Positions 7,546 to 15,444 are shown, counted from the stretch's first letter. The stretch is DNA of 33,306 bases from Nocardia africana NBRC 100379 (GCF_001612635.1 NZ_BDAV01000030.1:1-33306); one strand, 5' to 3'. Translations and numbers: made by a program. The notes: generated from the letters alone by a model not told the origin.

Positions 7546-10014
7546 ATGAAATCGAAGCTTCGACTCGCGCTGCGTGCACTGCCGGCAGCGATCGCGACCT
7601 CCGTCTTTACGACGGCGTTGGGTGTCGCAATAAATGTCGCTACGAACGGCGGGGACGCCAAGCTGTGGAACCGCGTTAGCGTAGTGGTGGGGGTGTTGAC
7701 CGTCGTCGGTGCCCTGATGGAGGTTCGACTGAGGCCTCGACCGCTCGCAGCGTCGGAGCCGGCGGAATCCGACGAGTCCCGCGACCCACGAACATCCGTA
7801 GAGAAGCGTGGAGTCTCCCTGACAGCGGTCATCGTCGTAGGCGGCACCATCGCGGCAGTGACTACAGGGTTCTACCTGGTGTTGAACCTCCCGCTGCCGG
7901 GCGATTTGTATGTCCCTCTGGGCACCGCAGCAACGGTAACGGTTCTCGTGCTCCTGATTTGGGCCCTTGCTACCCCCGGCTCTGGCGGACCGGTGACGAT
8001 GTCCGACCAAGACGTCGAGTTGCGTGTGGCTTCGCTGATCGCCGCCTTGGAAGCAGGATGGCTGAGCGAACTCGCTCTACGGCAAGTCGATGCCGTCTCC
8101 GTTCTGACGCCACGTCGGCATCGGGTGCAACTGCGCCCGGGAGCATGGACGCCGGTCGGGCCGTCCGTTTCCGGCGGCCTGATCGACAGCTACCGCGAGA
8201 TGCCGTCGCGCCGCATGGTCGTTTTGGGTGGCGCGGGAGCAGGCAAGTCGGTAGCGATGGCTCAACTGGCTCTCGCTATGTGTGGCGCACGAACGCCCAA
8301 ACAGCCTGTGCCCGTACTACTTTCGGCTGCGACATGGCCTGGGGCAGTAGCCTCTGCGCATGACGGAAGAGGAGCGCCGGCGGTTGCAGCAGGGCTGGTC
8401 AACTGGATCGAGTCCGAACTGATCCGGATCAATTCCGGCCTGGAGGTGGCGGTCGCTCCGTCGACAACTCTGGCGCATCATCTGGCTTCGAGCGGGATGA
8501 TCCTTCCGCTCATCGACGAGATCGATCACTTACAACCTCCATTCCGGTCCGGATTGCTTCAGGCGCTGAACGCGGCTGCCGCCGATGCGAATCTGCTCTC
8601 CTCAGTCGTGATTGCGTCCCGGCCAAAGGAATACGCTGAAGTTGTCGATTCGACGGGGCCTCTGACCCAGGCGGCGCAGTTCATGCTTGAAGACGTGCCT
8701 GTGAATGATGCTGTTGACTACTTGTGCGTCGGCGATGAGCGATTGTGGGCGCCGGTGCGGCAGCGAGTCCGTGAGGACGAACTTGCGGCCGCACGTTTCC
8801 ATACAGCGATCCCGACGCCCCTGATGGCGTTTCTGGCACGTGCGGTGTACCAACCAACCTCCTCCGCCGCATTAGCGTCACCGCCGACAGACCCCGCCGA
8901 ATTGCTCGCTTTCGACACACCTGACGCTGCGCAGGTGCATCTGCTGGCCGGATTCATTCCGGCGGTCTACCGAGACTCGGACATACCGATCGCGAAGATC
9001 GAGCGCTACTACCGATTCCTGGCAGCCAACCTTCATAACGGCGACATCGTGTGGTGGAAGCTATGGGGAACCATCTCTAGGTTCTGGCGTGCGGTGCCCC
9101 TGGGGATGCTGGGTGGTCTACTCGGCGGTGCGCTCGGTTTCGCTCTGTGGCAACTGTCGTCGGCTCCAGTATGGATGGCGATTGCAGCGACGTCATTCGG
9201 CGTGCTCGCAGGAGTGCTGATTGCCGTCAACCAAAACCCCCGGGAAGAACCGGCGGAGTTTCGGTTTCACCGACAAGGCTGGCGCGAGTGCGGAGCCAGT
9301 CCGTCGCTGGGGCTCGGCGCCGCTGGACTAACCCTATTGACGGCGGGGTTGGCAACACGCCTCTTCGGGCCAAGACAGTACGAATGGTGGTTGTTGCCGG
9401 TTGCGGGACTTGTTGCCGGTTGCGGACCCGGGTTGGTCGTCTGGAATCTGCGAAGGGAGATTCCTGGCAGCGCCGCCCGCCTGCAGGAGGTGAAGCTGAC
9501 GGCGCCCGCTGGTGCTCTCGGCGCAACGGTGGTTGCCCTGATCGGTCTGGAAACGCATGCACGGCTGGGCACTCCGCTCGCCTGGGTCGTCGTCGGTCTC
9601 GCCTTCGGTCTTCTCAGCGGCCTCGCATACGTGCCGAAGGCTCCCGTCCCGATCGCGCCTGCTCGGTCGATGGGTGAGATGATCACCAGCAATCGCAACT
9701 TCACGTTGTATTTCTCGGTGATGTTCGCTGGTGCCTATAGCCTGATCTTGTGGGCGATGCTCGGGTGGGTCCCTGGGGTAATCGCCGGCGCCGCGATCGG
9801 GGTGATGTTCGGGTTCAGCACCAATATCTGGGGGCACTGGCTGATCTACTGTCGCGTTTGGCTACGGTTGCGGGGGCTCGTACCGGCTCATTTCGAAGCC
9901 TTCATCGAGGATGCCTGCCGTCGCGGTGTCCTTTACCGGTCAGGGTCGGCCTACCGTTTCCGGCATGCCCTGTTGGAGAAGCACCTTCGGCAACCAGCGG
10001 TCAGCGATGGTTGA
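7546..10014 (+). CDS. Membrane-bound NACHT-domain NTPase (STAND family)
   Basis: This looks like a signal-transducing NTPase. I prefer the ATG at 7546 (822 aa) because the first hydrophobic segment follows it directly; a GTG at 7519 adds nine residues. In numbering from 7519, four membrane segments lie at about 21-41, 53-67, 101-122 and 132-152. A cytosolic NACHT module follows: Walker A GGAGAGKS (237-244), Walker B LPLIDEID (329-336) and a sensor-like ASRP (366-369). From about 523 to 780 there are further membrane segments, and the protein ends in a short tail with YRFRHALLEKHL, common in actinobacterial NACHT proteins. Some bacterial NACHT proteins defend against phages. A defence role here is inferred from the family and from the island context, not shown. 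Confidence 0.85.
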   Translation: MKSKLRLALRALPAAIATSVFTTALGVAINVATNGGDAKLWNRVSVVVGVLTVVGALMEVRLRPRPLAASEPAESDESRDPRTSVEKRGVSLTAVIVVGGTIAAVTTGFYLVLNLPLPGDLYVPLGTAATVTVLVLLIWALATPGSGGPVTMSDQDVELRVASLIAALEAGWLSELALRQVDAVSVLTPRRHRVQLRPGAWTPVGPSVSGGLIDSYREMPSRRMVVLGGAGAGKSVAMAQLALAMCGARTPKQPVPVLLSAATWPGAVASAHDGRGAPAVAAGLVNWIESELIRINSGLEVAVAPSTTLAHHLASSGMILPLIDEIDHLQPPFRSGLLQALNAAAADANLLSSVVIASRPKEYAEVVDSTGPLTQAAQFMLEDVPVNDAVDYLCVGDERLWAPVRQRVREDELAAARFHTAIPTPLMAFLARAVYQPTSSAALASPPTDPAELLAFDTPDAAQVHLLAGFIPAVYRDSDIPIAKIERYYRFLAANLHNGDIVWWKLWGTISRFWRAVPLGMLGGLLGGALGFALWQLSSAPVWMAIAATSFGVLAGVLIAVNQNPREEPAEFRFHRQGWRECGASPSLGLGAAGLTLLTAGLATRLFGPRQYEWWLLPVAGLVAGCGPGLVVWNLRREIPGSAARLQEVKLTAPAGALGATVVALIGLETHARLGTPLAWVVVGLAFGLLSGLAYVPKAPVPIAPARSMGEMITSNRNFTLYFSVMFAGAYSLILWAMLGWVPGVIAGAAIGVMFGFSTNIWGHWLIYCRVWLRLRGLVPAHFEAFIEDACRRGVLYRSGSAYRFRHALLEKHLRQPAVSDG

Positions 10015-10483
10015 CTACTGACGACGCGAACACCGCTGACATCCCTGCCGACCTACCCACGCCGCTGTGTGGATCCGGCACCGGGCCGCCGACACGGACA
10101 ACGCGATCTGGGCACTGTCGGCCCTGCTGGTGTCCGCATGATGACGAAGATCATCCGACGACGACCGGATCTGATCTGGCCGGGAGCAAGACTGGTACGG
10201 GAGTCGACGTCGTGGGCAGGGCGACGGAGTCCGCATCGCCTAGCCTTTCTGAGGTCCTCTCATCGCCAGTGATTCGGCGACCGTCAGGTCGACGTTCTGT
10301 CGGTCCGAGCGAATCGGTGGTTGCGACTGACTTCAATCGTTCCCGCCGCATTGAAACTCGCGCTGGCCTGCGGATTCGCTGCCGTGGAAATCAACCAGAA
10401 CTGGGCGAACGAGGAACTGCCCCAGCCCATTTGCACATCGACCGCATCTGGAAGGCTTGCGAGCTACCTTGATATTCGACGTG
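10015..10483. other. Stretch without a recognised gene
   Basis: About 470 bases lie between the NACHT gene and the FabH-like pseudogene. One frame from about 10043 reads HAAVWIRHRAADTDNAIWAL and stops at about 10141, which looks like the end of a lost gene, but I cannot name it. No RNA gene or strong hairpin is evident. Confidence 0.4.
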
Positions 10484-11080
10484 TCATCGGACCAGGAGGG
10501 GAGCGAGAGCCCACGTGCCGAAGGCGTGACTGAGGGTGACGACGATCTGGTCGGGCGCGGCGCCGTCTTCGAGATAGCTTTGCAGATAGGCCAGATTGTC
10601 CGCGGTGTGCACGTGAGCGAAGTCGGCGATGTTGTCCAGGCAGGAGAGGCTGTGGTCGAGGCCGGCCGACAAGGTCATGAACCGTAGTGCTTGGGCGTTG
10701 ATGTTGTTGGTGATCACCTGCCGAATCTGGGTGCAGTCGATGTTCGCGCGCGATAACACGTCGTCGACGAGGCCGATGAGGGTGCGGCGGGTGAGGGCGG
10801 CGATGGCGTCGGGGTTGGTGGCGGCGCGGATGAGCTGGTTGGTGGCGGTGGTGAGGATTTCGATGCGGGCTGGTTCGGTAGTGATGAGGCAAGATGCGGC
10901 ACCGTCGCTGACGACGGCGTTGACTTAGCGGAGCAGGCGTTGTTCGGGTGTGGTGCAGGCGTCGGTAGTCGCCAGCAGGACGGTGCGGCTTCGCCGGTGG
11001 TGACGAGGGTGCGGGCCAGGTGTAGGGCGGTGCCGAAGTTGGCGCATACGGCGGCCGAGACCAGGAGGATGGCCTCCGGA
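10484..11080 (-). pseudogene. FabH-like (3-oxoacyl-ACP synthase III) remnant
   Basis: The minus strand reads EAILLVSAAVCANFGTALHL, then, after a frameshift near 10990, TVLLATTDACTTPEQRLLR. An in-frame TAA (10925-10927) interrupts it before VNAVVSDGAASCLITTE. The open tail continues RQVITNNINAQALRFMTLSA, then HVHTADNLAYLQSYLEDG and ends SHAFGTWALAPLLVR. This is the second half of a thiolase-fold KAS III protein; the NNIN segment corresponds to the catalytic His/Asn region and SHAFGTW to the terminal loop. One frameshift, one stop and loss of the N-terminus (with the active Cys) make it a pseudogene. KAS III relatives start fatty-acid chains or act in secondary metabolism. Confidence 0.7.
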
Positions 11081-11299
11081 ACTGGACAGCCAAGAAGAAG
11101 AAATTCGATCGCTGCTGCCGTCTTCGAATCAGGGGTACGAAGACCTGTCGCTGGACCGGCGCGCCGGATTGGCAGCGGCGCCGAAGGCAGAGCAGGGCAG
11201 GGCCTGCCGGTTGTGGTGCTGAGTTCTTGGCGTATTTTTGGTGAATCGACGCCGGTGCAGAGATGTAGGTCCCGAATTTATGGTCTGACCTGGTATTTA

Positions 11300-11337
11300 A
11301 GTGCGCCATCAGGGACTCGAACCCCGAACCCGCTGAT
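11300..11337 (-). repeat. att core, tRNA-Lys 3' half (copy 2)
   Basis: This is the second copy of the 38-bp repeat at 5112-5149. Here tRNA-Lys identity extends further, to about 11349, and includes the anticodon loop CTCTTAA (anticodon CTT) on the minus strand. The D arm and 5' acceptor strand are absent, so it is a truncated tRNA and not a working gene. It lies 154 bp upstream of the intact integrase and is the expected attL/attR junction of the prophage. The intact tRNA-Lys should be at the other prophage end, right of this window. Confidence 0.88.
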
Positions 11338-11430
11338 TAAGAGTCAGTGGGGCTGGCACTTTCGCGAAACGATCTACCTGGCGAAACTTCCGAATGTTGC
11401 TGGTAGGAGGCATATTTCAGGGGCGGTGGT

Positions 11431-11473
11431 CTAGACTGTGTCTAGCCCAACTTAGGCTACAGACAAGCTACAG
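11431..11473. promoter_or_regulatory. Short repeats upstream of the integrase
   Basis: An inverted repeat CTAGAC-TGT-GTCTAG lies at 11431-11445, and GCTACAG occurs twice at 11456-11462 and 11467-11473, one helical turn apart. Repeats of this kind near attP often bind integrase arms or the excisionase, or serve as operators. The role here is inferred from position only. Confidence 0.4.
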
Positions 11474-11491
11474 CTCCGGCAAGGGAGTGCC

Positions 11492-12697
11492 ATGCCCCCG
11501 AAGAAGCGTCGCGGCCGCCGCGGTGACGGGTCGTTCTACAAACGCAAGTCCGACAACATGTGGATCGGGGCCTACCCGTACGAGGACGAGTACGGAGTGG
11601 TGCGGCGCGCGACCGTATCCTCGGCCGACAAGGTCGTTGCGATGGAGAAGTTTCGGGCACTGCGCACCGCGATCGACTCGGGCACATTCTCGCCGAAATC
11701 GAAAATGTCGGTCGAGACGTGGTTCACCTACTGGCTCGAGAATATCGTCAAGCCCAACAGGGCTCCGCGAACCTACGACAGCTACAAGGGGATTTTCGAC
11801 AACCAGATCAAACCCTTCCTCGACAACCGGAGCAAAACTCCATGCCTCCCTGTGCCGGCGATGCTTGTGCGCGCCAATCTGAAATGGGTGGGTGAGAAGT
11901 GGTCGCCGCGGACGGCAGAGCTGACGTACGCCGTGTGGAGCGCCAGCATGAAGACAGCAAAGAAGGAACTGCCGAACCACCCGGCGGATCCTACCGAGCT
12001 GGTCGCGAAGCCGATGAACGACAAGAAGACTGGCAAGGCACTGAGTGTGGACCAGGCCCGCCGGGTCTTGCTGACGGCGACGCAGAACAAGGACAGGATG
12101 GCTACCCGCTGGGCTGCCGCGCTCATGCTCGGCCAGCGCCAGGGCGAGCTTCTCGGCCTTGAGCGCGACCGCATCTACATCGACTCGCTGACCGTCGATG
12201 TGTCGTGGCAGTTGCAGCTGTTGAAGACGAAGCCCGGTGCCGATCTCGACGACCCCGACCGGTTTCGGGTGCCGGATGGGTTCGAGATCCGGCCGCTGTA
12301 CCGGAAGTTCGCGTTGACCAAGAGGAAAGGGGCGCGGCCGACGCTGATTCCACTGCCGGCGCCGCTGGCCGCGATCCTCAAGGTGTATTTGGAAACCACG
12401 CCACCGAACAGGTTCGGCCTGACGTGGGTCAGCAAGGCGGGCAACCCGATCGACATGAAGACCGACAACGAGGCGTGGAGCGCCGCCCTCACCGCGGCCG
12501 GAGTGCCGACGGTCCGGCTGCACGACGCACGGCACACAACGAACACGCTGTTGCTCGAGATGGGTGTCGAGGAGTCGGTGCGAATGCAGATCCTCGGCCA
12601 GAGCACAGTGGCCGCACAGCGCCGGTACACCCATGTGGATCTGTCGCTGGCGCGCAAGGCGCTGGGCAACCTCGACGGTCTGCTCGCGCTGGAGTGA
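11492..12697 (+). CDS. int: Phage tyrosine integrase
   Basis: The 401-aa enzyme catalyses site-specific recombination between attP and the tRNA-Lys attB. An AT-hook-like basic N-terminus with an arm-binding segment (1-60) is followed by a SAM-like core-binding domain (about 72-160) and the catalytic domain. The latter has Arg216 in GQRQGELLGL, H344-x-x-R347-H348 in HDARHT, and the nucleophile Tyr379 in RRYTHVD. The position usually occupied by the third His (LGHS) is Gln370 (LGQS), a tolerated but less common variant. The start is fixed by AAGGGAG just upstream of the ATG. The gene reads away from the att core and converges with the minus-strand ImmA-like gene. Confidence 0.95.
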   Translation: MPPKKRRGRRGDGSFYKRKSDNMWIGAYPYEDEYGVVRRATVSSADKVVAMEKFRALRTAIDSGTFSPKSKMSVETWFTYWLENIVKPNRAPRTYDSYKGIFDNQIKPFLDNRSKTPCLPVPAMLVRANLKWVGEKWSPRTAELTYAVWSASMKTAKKELPNHPADPTELVAKPMNDKKTGKALSVDQARRVLLTATQNKDRMATRWAAALMLGQRQGELLGLERDRIYIDSLTVDVSWQLQLLKTKPGADLDDPDRFRVPDGFEIRPLYRKFALTKRKGARPTLIPLPAPLAAILKVYLETTPPNRFGLTWVSKAGNPIDMKTDNEAWSAALTAAGVPTVRLHDARHTTNTLLLEMGVEESVRMQILGQSTVAAQRRYTHVDLSLARKALGNLDGLLALE

Positions 12698-12744
12698 GCG
12701 CTTCCATTCTGGATCGTTGCTGGCGTGCACCGCGGCGAAGCAGC

Positions 12745-13201
12745 CTAGGCGTCGCAATGCCATGGCCGTCGGTGGTCGACTTCAACGTCGACGCGCCGGA
12801 TTTCGGCCGCGGTGAGATTGGTGAGCCGCGTGCGCAAGGTCGGCATGTCGACCCAGAGCTCCTCGGCGATCTCTGCCAGATTCCCGGGGTCGCTCCACGA
12901 CAAGGCGTTGGAGAAGATCGCGCAATGTGATGAGTCGGCGTGCTGCGAGTGCGCTCACCGTTCGCTCCTCGATCGCCGCGAGATGCGGATCGCGTGGGAG
13001 CGGGCCGCGTTCGAGGTGGATGAGCTCGTGGGTGAGAGCGCAACGGCGGGCCGCTTGGCCGAGAGTGCGGTCGATGTAGATGCCGTCAGTGGTCCAGGAT
13101 GCACGCCTGCCAGGAAGTTTGTGGAGGCAGGTGACCGGGATGTGTGGATAGCGGTCACGCGCGTGACGCCAGGGATGCCACCGAGTACCGGAATGTCCCA
13201 T
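12745..13201 (-). pseudogene. ImmA/IrrE-like metallopeptidase, single frameshift
   Basis: The first frame (13201 down to about 12915) carries the zinc motif CALTHELIHLERG (HExxH) and a downstream acidic segment EERTVSALAARRLI, typical of ImmA/IrrE peptidases. These cleave phage or ICE repressors to allow induction. The reading then runs into unrelated sequence, while one frame over it continues sensibly as NALSWSDPGNLAEIAEELWV, then DMPTLRTRLTNL, to a TAG at 12745-12747. One extra base near 12912-12917 explains the break. The catalytic domain precedes the break, so a shortened product might still fold. The position at the end of the minus-strand repressor block fits a regulatory role in lysogeny. 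Confidence 0.8.
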
Positions 13202-13274
13202 AAGCCCGATTAGAACATGCGTTCGATCTTGATAGCCAGGGATTGGCTAGAATTTCACTGATGGAATTCCGGCT

Positions 13275-13916
13275 TTACGCGGGCACCAGCAAGGCGGTCG
13301 GGCCCACATGCTCGCCCGACGCCAACCGATCGGGCGTCATCCCGCTCGAGCGCATGAAGTCTTCCATGGTGGATTTGAGTGTCAGGCCGGCCTGGTCGAT
13401 CAGCTCCACAGGCTCGTCGTCGATATCGATACGCCCAAGGCCGGAGACCCAGATCAAATCACGCCGATTCTGAGGATCGGGATACACGAGCGCAGTGGTG
13501 AATGACTCGCCTTCATCGATCTCATCTACGACCGAACCAATCAAGTCCGAGGGTAGGCACACGATGACCGTCGGCTCGCCTGTTCCGGTCCGAGAGAAGC
13601 GGCCCAGCTCGGTCGCGGCCTCGATGCCTCTCGCGCTGATGGTCTCCCATAGCGCCTTCGCGGCACTCTGGCGTTCTGCCCCGGAAGCATCGGCGCGTAC
13701 CCGGATCCACACTCCGAGGGGATGGCGCTGCTCAACGTGTTCGATGCTCTTAGGAATAGCGCCGAAATCCTCCGCGACAAGCTTCATGGCATCGCCATAT
13801 TCGGCCCGAGCTTCATCGAGATCGTCGGCCACCCCGAAGCAGCCGATCGGGAACGAACTGTAGGCCCATTGCGGGACGGCGTTGGGGTCGTACGCGTAGA
13901 TGACGTGCTGGCTCAC
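13275..13916 (-). CDS. hicB: HicB-like antitoxin with a long extra domain
   Basis: I start it at GTG 13916, which overlaps the hicA stop by GTGA. The 213-aa product begins like HicB: a strand HVIYAYD, then FPIGCFGVADDLDEARAEY and a helix with DAMKLVAEDFG. That is the partial RNase-H-like fold which covers HicA. The family is usually about 60-140 aa; here a further 130 residues follow, with alternating strand/helix character (VIVCLPSDLIGSVVDEID, LIWVSGLGRIDID) that I do not recognise. No classic HTH or RHH is evident. It would neutralise HicA and perhaps regulate the operon. Identification as HicB is moderate and rests on both the N-terminal pattern and adjacency. Confidence 0.65.
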   Translation of the reverse strand: MSQHVIYAYDPNAVPQWAYSSFPIGCFGVADDLDEARAEYGDAMKLVAEDFGAIPKSIEHVEQRHPLGVWIRVRADASGAERQSAAKALWETISARGIEAATELGRFSRTGTGEPTVIVCLPSDLIGSVVDEIDEGESFTTALVYPDPQNRRDLIWVSGLGRIDIDDEPVELIDQAGLTLKSTMEDFMRSSGMTPDRLASGEHVGPTALLVPA

Positions 13917-14149
13917 CGGCTGACCTCCCTGCGCGCCTCTTCCTCGCTCAAGCCTAGCCCCGCGACCAGCAACTTGCGCACGTGCGGTCCCCACATCTCT
14001 TTGTTGTGCATTGCGAGTAGGACCTGCCGATTGTTGTACGGACTGCGGAAATAGTGGTGAGAACCTCGGATTCGGGTCGGCTCACCGCAGTGGTGGGTGA
14101 GGATGCGCAACAACTTCTCTATGTTCACGGCCGGCCAACTCGCTCCCAC
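13913..14149 (-). CDS. hicA: HicA-like mRNA interferase toxin
   Basis: The product (78 aa from GTG 14149, 71 aa from an internal GTG at 14128) has the HicA pattern: helix NIEKLLRIL, then the dsRBD-like strand with the catalytic motif RGSHHYF (His31), then VLLAMHNKE and a final helix HVRKLLVAGLGL. HicA toxins bind and cleave mRNA. The gene starts directly at the repressor stop (TAA at 14150-14152) and its TGA overlaps the GTG of the HicB-like gene, so all three are likely cotranscribed. Toxin-first order is usual for hicAB. A TA pair within a prophage repressor operon could stabilise lysogeny or act in superinfection exclusion (inference). Confidence 0.78.
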   Translation of the reverse strand: MGASWPAVNIEKLLRILTHHCGEPTRIRGSHHYFRSPYNNRQVLLAMHNKEMWGPHVRKLLVAGLGLSEEEARREVSR

Positions 14150-14953
14150 TTACCGGCCCTCGACGTCATCGTCATCTGGCCGGCAGTCGAGCTCAAGGTC
14201 GTCATAGTCGTCGTTCGGTACTTCGGACTTGTCGTGCTTCCACGCGGCCAGCTCGTGGTCTGGGTTGAAGGGGGGCGGCCCTGCCGGCAGCTCCTGTGGA
14301 CGGCTACGTTTTGGCGGATTGTGCACAGCCTGATTGCGGATGGCTACAAGCTGCTCGGTTATCTGCTCTCGAAGTGGTGTCTCGGTGTGCCGTTTGATGC
14401 GCGTGGCTTTTCGGTTCCGCGTCGAAGGCTTGATCAACTCGTCGGCGACCAGGGTCAACACGCTAGCCAAGGTCATGTTCATGACTCGTTCTTCGCCGAT
14501 TGCGTCGATCACGCGATCACGCTGCTCCGGTGGCATCGATTGCAGCACATTCAACAGCGAGTCAGGGCTATCGCGGTGCAGCTCGACTTGATGCTCCAGT
14601 TGCTCGGCCTCAACCAACATGCGCAGCATCTCAAGCGCGGTCCGTCGCCGCCGCGGGGAAAGCTGATCCACGCCGTCTGGGAGCTCATCCGCAAAGGGAA
14701 GGGCGGGGGCTGGTTTGCCTGCGGCCTCAAAGGCAACCTTCTCAGGAACTTGAGCCAGATAGGCGACGGCCCGAATCGTTGAGTCTGAGGGCTTGGACTT
14801 GTATTTGCCGCTGAGAATCAGCGAGGCCGTGCCTCGACTCAACTTCATGTCTTTGTTAGATGCGGCGGACGCTCTCTCGACCTCCGACTCCATAACCCGC
14901 GTTGAGAGTCCCCGGTCCGCTGCCTGCTGCAGCAAGTCACGCAGTGATGTCAC
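14150..14953 (-). CDS. Phage immunity repressor, XRE-type HTH
   Basis: I choose GTG 14953 (267 aa): AAGGGAGAG lies upstream at suitable distance, and the longer frame to 15376 crosses the operator and the divergent gene. The N-terminal 75 residues form an XRE-like helix-turn-helix (LRDLLQQAADRGLS, then KLSRGTASLILSGKYKSKPS, then STIRAVAYLAQVP). A helical middle region and an acidic, proline-rich C-terminus follow. There is no LexA-like Ser/Lys autocleavage domain, so induction may depend on the nearby ImmA-like peptidase or the antirepressor. It is divergent from the Cro-like gene over a repeat-rich region. Confidence 0.85.
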   Translation of the reverse strand: MTSLRDLLQQAADRGLSTRVMESEVERASAASNKDMKLSRGTASLILSGKYKSKPSDSTIRAVAYLAQVPEKVAFEAAGKPAPALPFADELPDGVDQLSPRRRRTALEMLRMLVEAEQLEHQVELHRDSPDSLLNVLQSMPPEQRDRVIDAIGEERVMNMTLASVLTLVADELIKPSTRNRKATRIKRHTETPLREQITEQLVAIRNQAVHNPPKRSRPQELPAGPPPFNPDHELAAWKHDKSEVPNDDYDDLELDCRPDDDDVEGR

Positions 14954-15024
14954 AACGTGAACTCTCCCTTCCGGTCTGGTTGTTGCGCTACGCCACGCGG
15001 GTAGTACCACTGGCAACCACTTTG

Positions 15025-15037
15025 GCGACATTGTCGC
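15025..15037. promoter_or_regulatory. Palindromic operator candidate
   Basis: GCGACA-T-TGTCGC is a perfect 13-bp palindrome in the divergent region between repressor and Cro-like gene, about 70 bp from the repressor start. Size and position suit binding by a dimeric HTH regulator. Confidence 0.55.
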
Positions 15038-15058
15038 ACTAACCGGCACGTTTGACGG

Positions 15059-15116
15059 TTGACAGCCTGGCAACAGGACGTCTAGTGTCACGCGAATCGA
15101 TTGACAACCTGGCAAC
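15059..15116 (+). promoter_or_regulatory. Early promoter with duplicated 16-bp operator
   Basis: TTGACAgCCTGGCAAC at 15059-15074 recurs as TTGACAaCCTGGCAAC at 15101-15116. A third partial copy ACTGGCAAC lies near 15009-15017. The first TTGACA with TAGTGT at 15083-15088 (18-bp spacing) forms a plausible sigma-A-type promoter for the Cro-like gene. The second copy lies just before its ribosome site. Repressor bound to both would shut off the lytic transcript. Confidence 0.65.
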
Positions 15117-15127
15117 CGGGAGGAACT

Positions 15128-15439
15128 ATGGCTCGAGGAAGGCGTCGACCGCCTCAACGGAAGGACACGTGGATGCAGGTTCGAGACCCTGCCGCTATTC
15201 GGCGATGGAGGAAGCAGAGGCGCTATACGCAACGCGAGTTGGCAATGCTCGTGAGGCGTTCGCACACAACGATTTACGCCCTCGAAACGGGGCGCTTGCA
15301 GAACATCACCGAGGATTTGGCGATCGCAATCGCCGCGCGCCTGGACGTGCCTTGGGAGGACCTGTTCATCGCTCATGAGGTCGAACTTGTGCGCGAAGCG
15401 TCAAATGTCTCACATGACGAAAGACGCCTGACTGCATGA
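15128..15439 (+). CDS. Cro-like XRE-family regulator
   Basis: The ATG at 15128 is preceded by GGGAGGA five bases upstream, giving 103 aa. A basic N-terminal arm (MARGRRRPPQRK) leads into a complete HTH_3 domain: IRRWRKQRRYTQRELAMLV, then RSHTTIYALETGRL and ITEDLAIAIAARLDVPWEDL. Being the first gene of the rightward transcript and divergent from the repressor, it most likely plays the Cro role or acts as an early regulator. Confidence 0.85.
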   Translation: MARGRRRPPQRKDTWMQVRDPAAIRRWRKQRRYTQRELAMLVRRSHTTIYALETGRLQNITEDLAIAIAARLDVPWEDLFIAHEVELVREASNVSHDERRLTA

Positions 15440-15444
15440 AAACG

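Larger units (their letters stand above)
5112..11337. mobile_element. Putative integrated element flanked by tRNA-Lys direct repeats
   Basis: The 6.2-kb segment between and including the two 38-bp repeats has the structure of DNA inserted at the 3' end of a tRNA-Lys gene. It contains an IS4 remnant, a membrane protein gene, a phage minor-head-protein remnant, an intact NACHT gene and a FabH-like pseudogene. No integrase gene is recognisable inside; the remnant at 4436-5023 lies just outside copy 1. It may be a degraded prophage or island trapped when a later prophage integrated at the same tRNA. The boundaries rest on the repeats only. Confidence 0.6.

Noticed and set aside
11195..11202. KOPS-like GGGCAGGG next to the att core
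   Set aside because: Single 8-mer in very GC-rich DNA; chance occurrence is likely and there is no skewed set of copies.
11300..11349. tRNA-Lys(CTT)-like sequence as a working tRNA gene
   Set aside because: Only the 3' half from the anticodon loop to the acceptor end is present; the D arm and 5' strand are missing.
11468..12763. 431-aa open frame on the minus strand opposite the integrase
   Set aside because: Complementary shadow of the integrase gene caused by high GC; its sequence has no domain and the plus strand is clearly coding.
12905..12925. Programmed frameshift in the ImmA-like gene
   Set aside because: No convincing slippery heptamer or downstream structure; a simple one-base mutation or sequencing error is simpler.
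14054..14782. Plus-strand frame of 242 codons opposite the repressor
   Set aside because: Covers the repressor and hicA in antisense; the minus strand has the HTH and HicA patterns.
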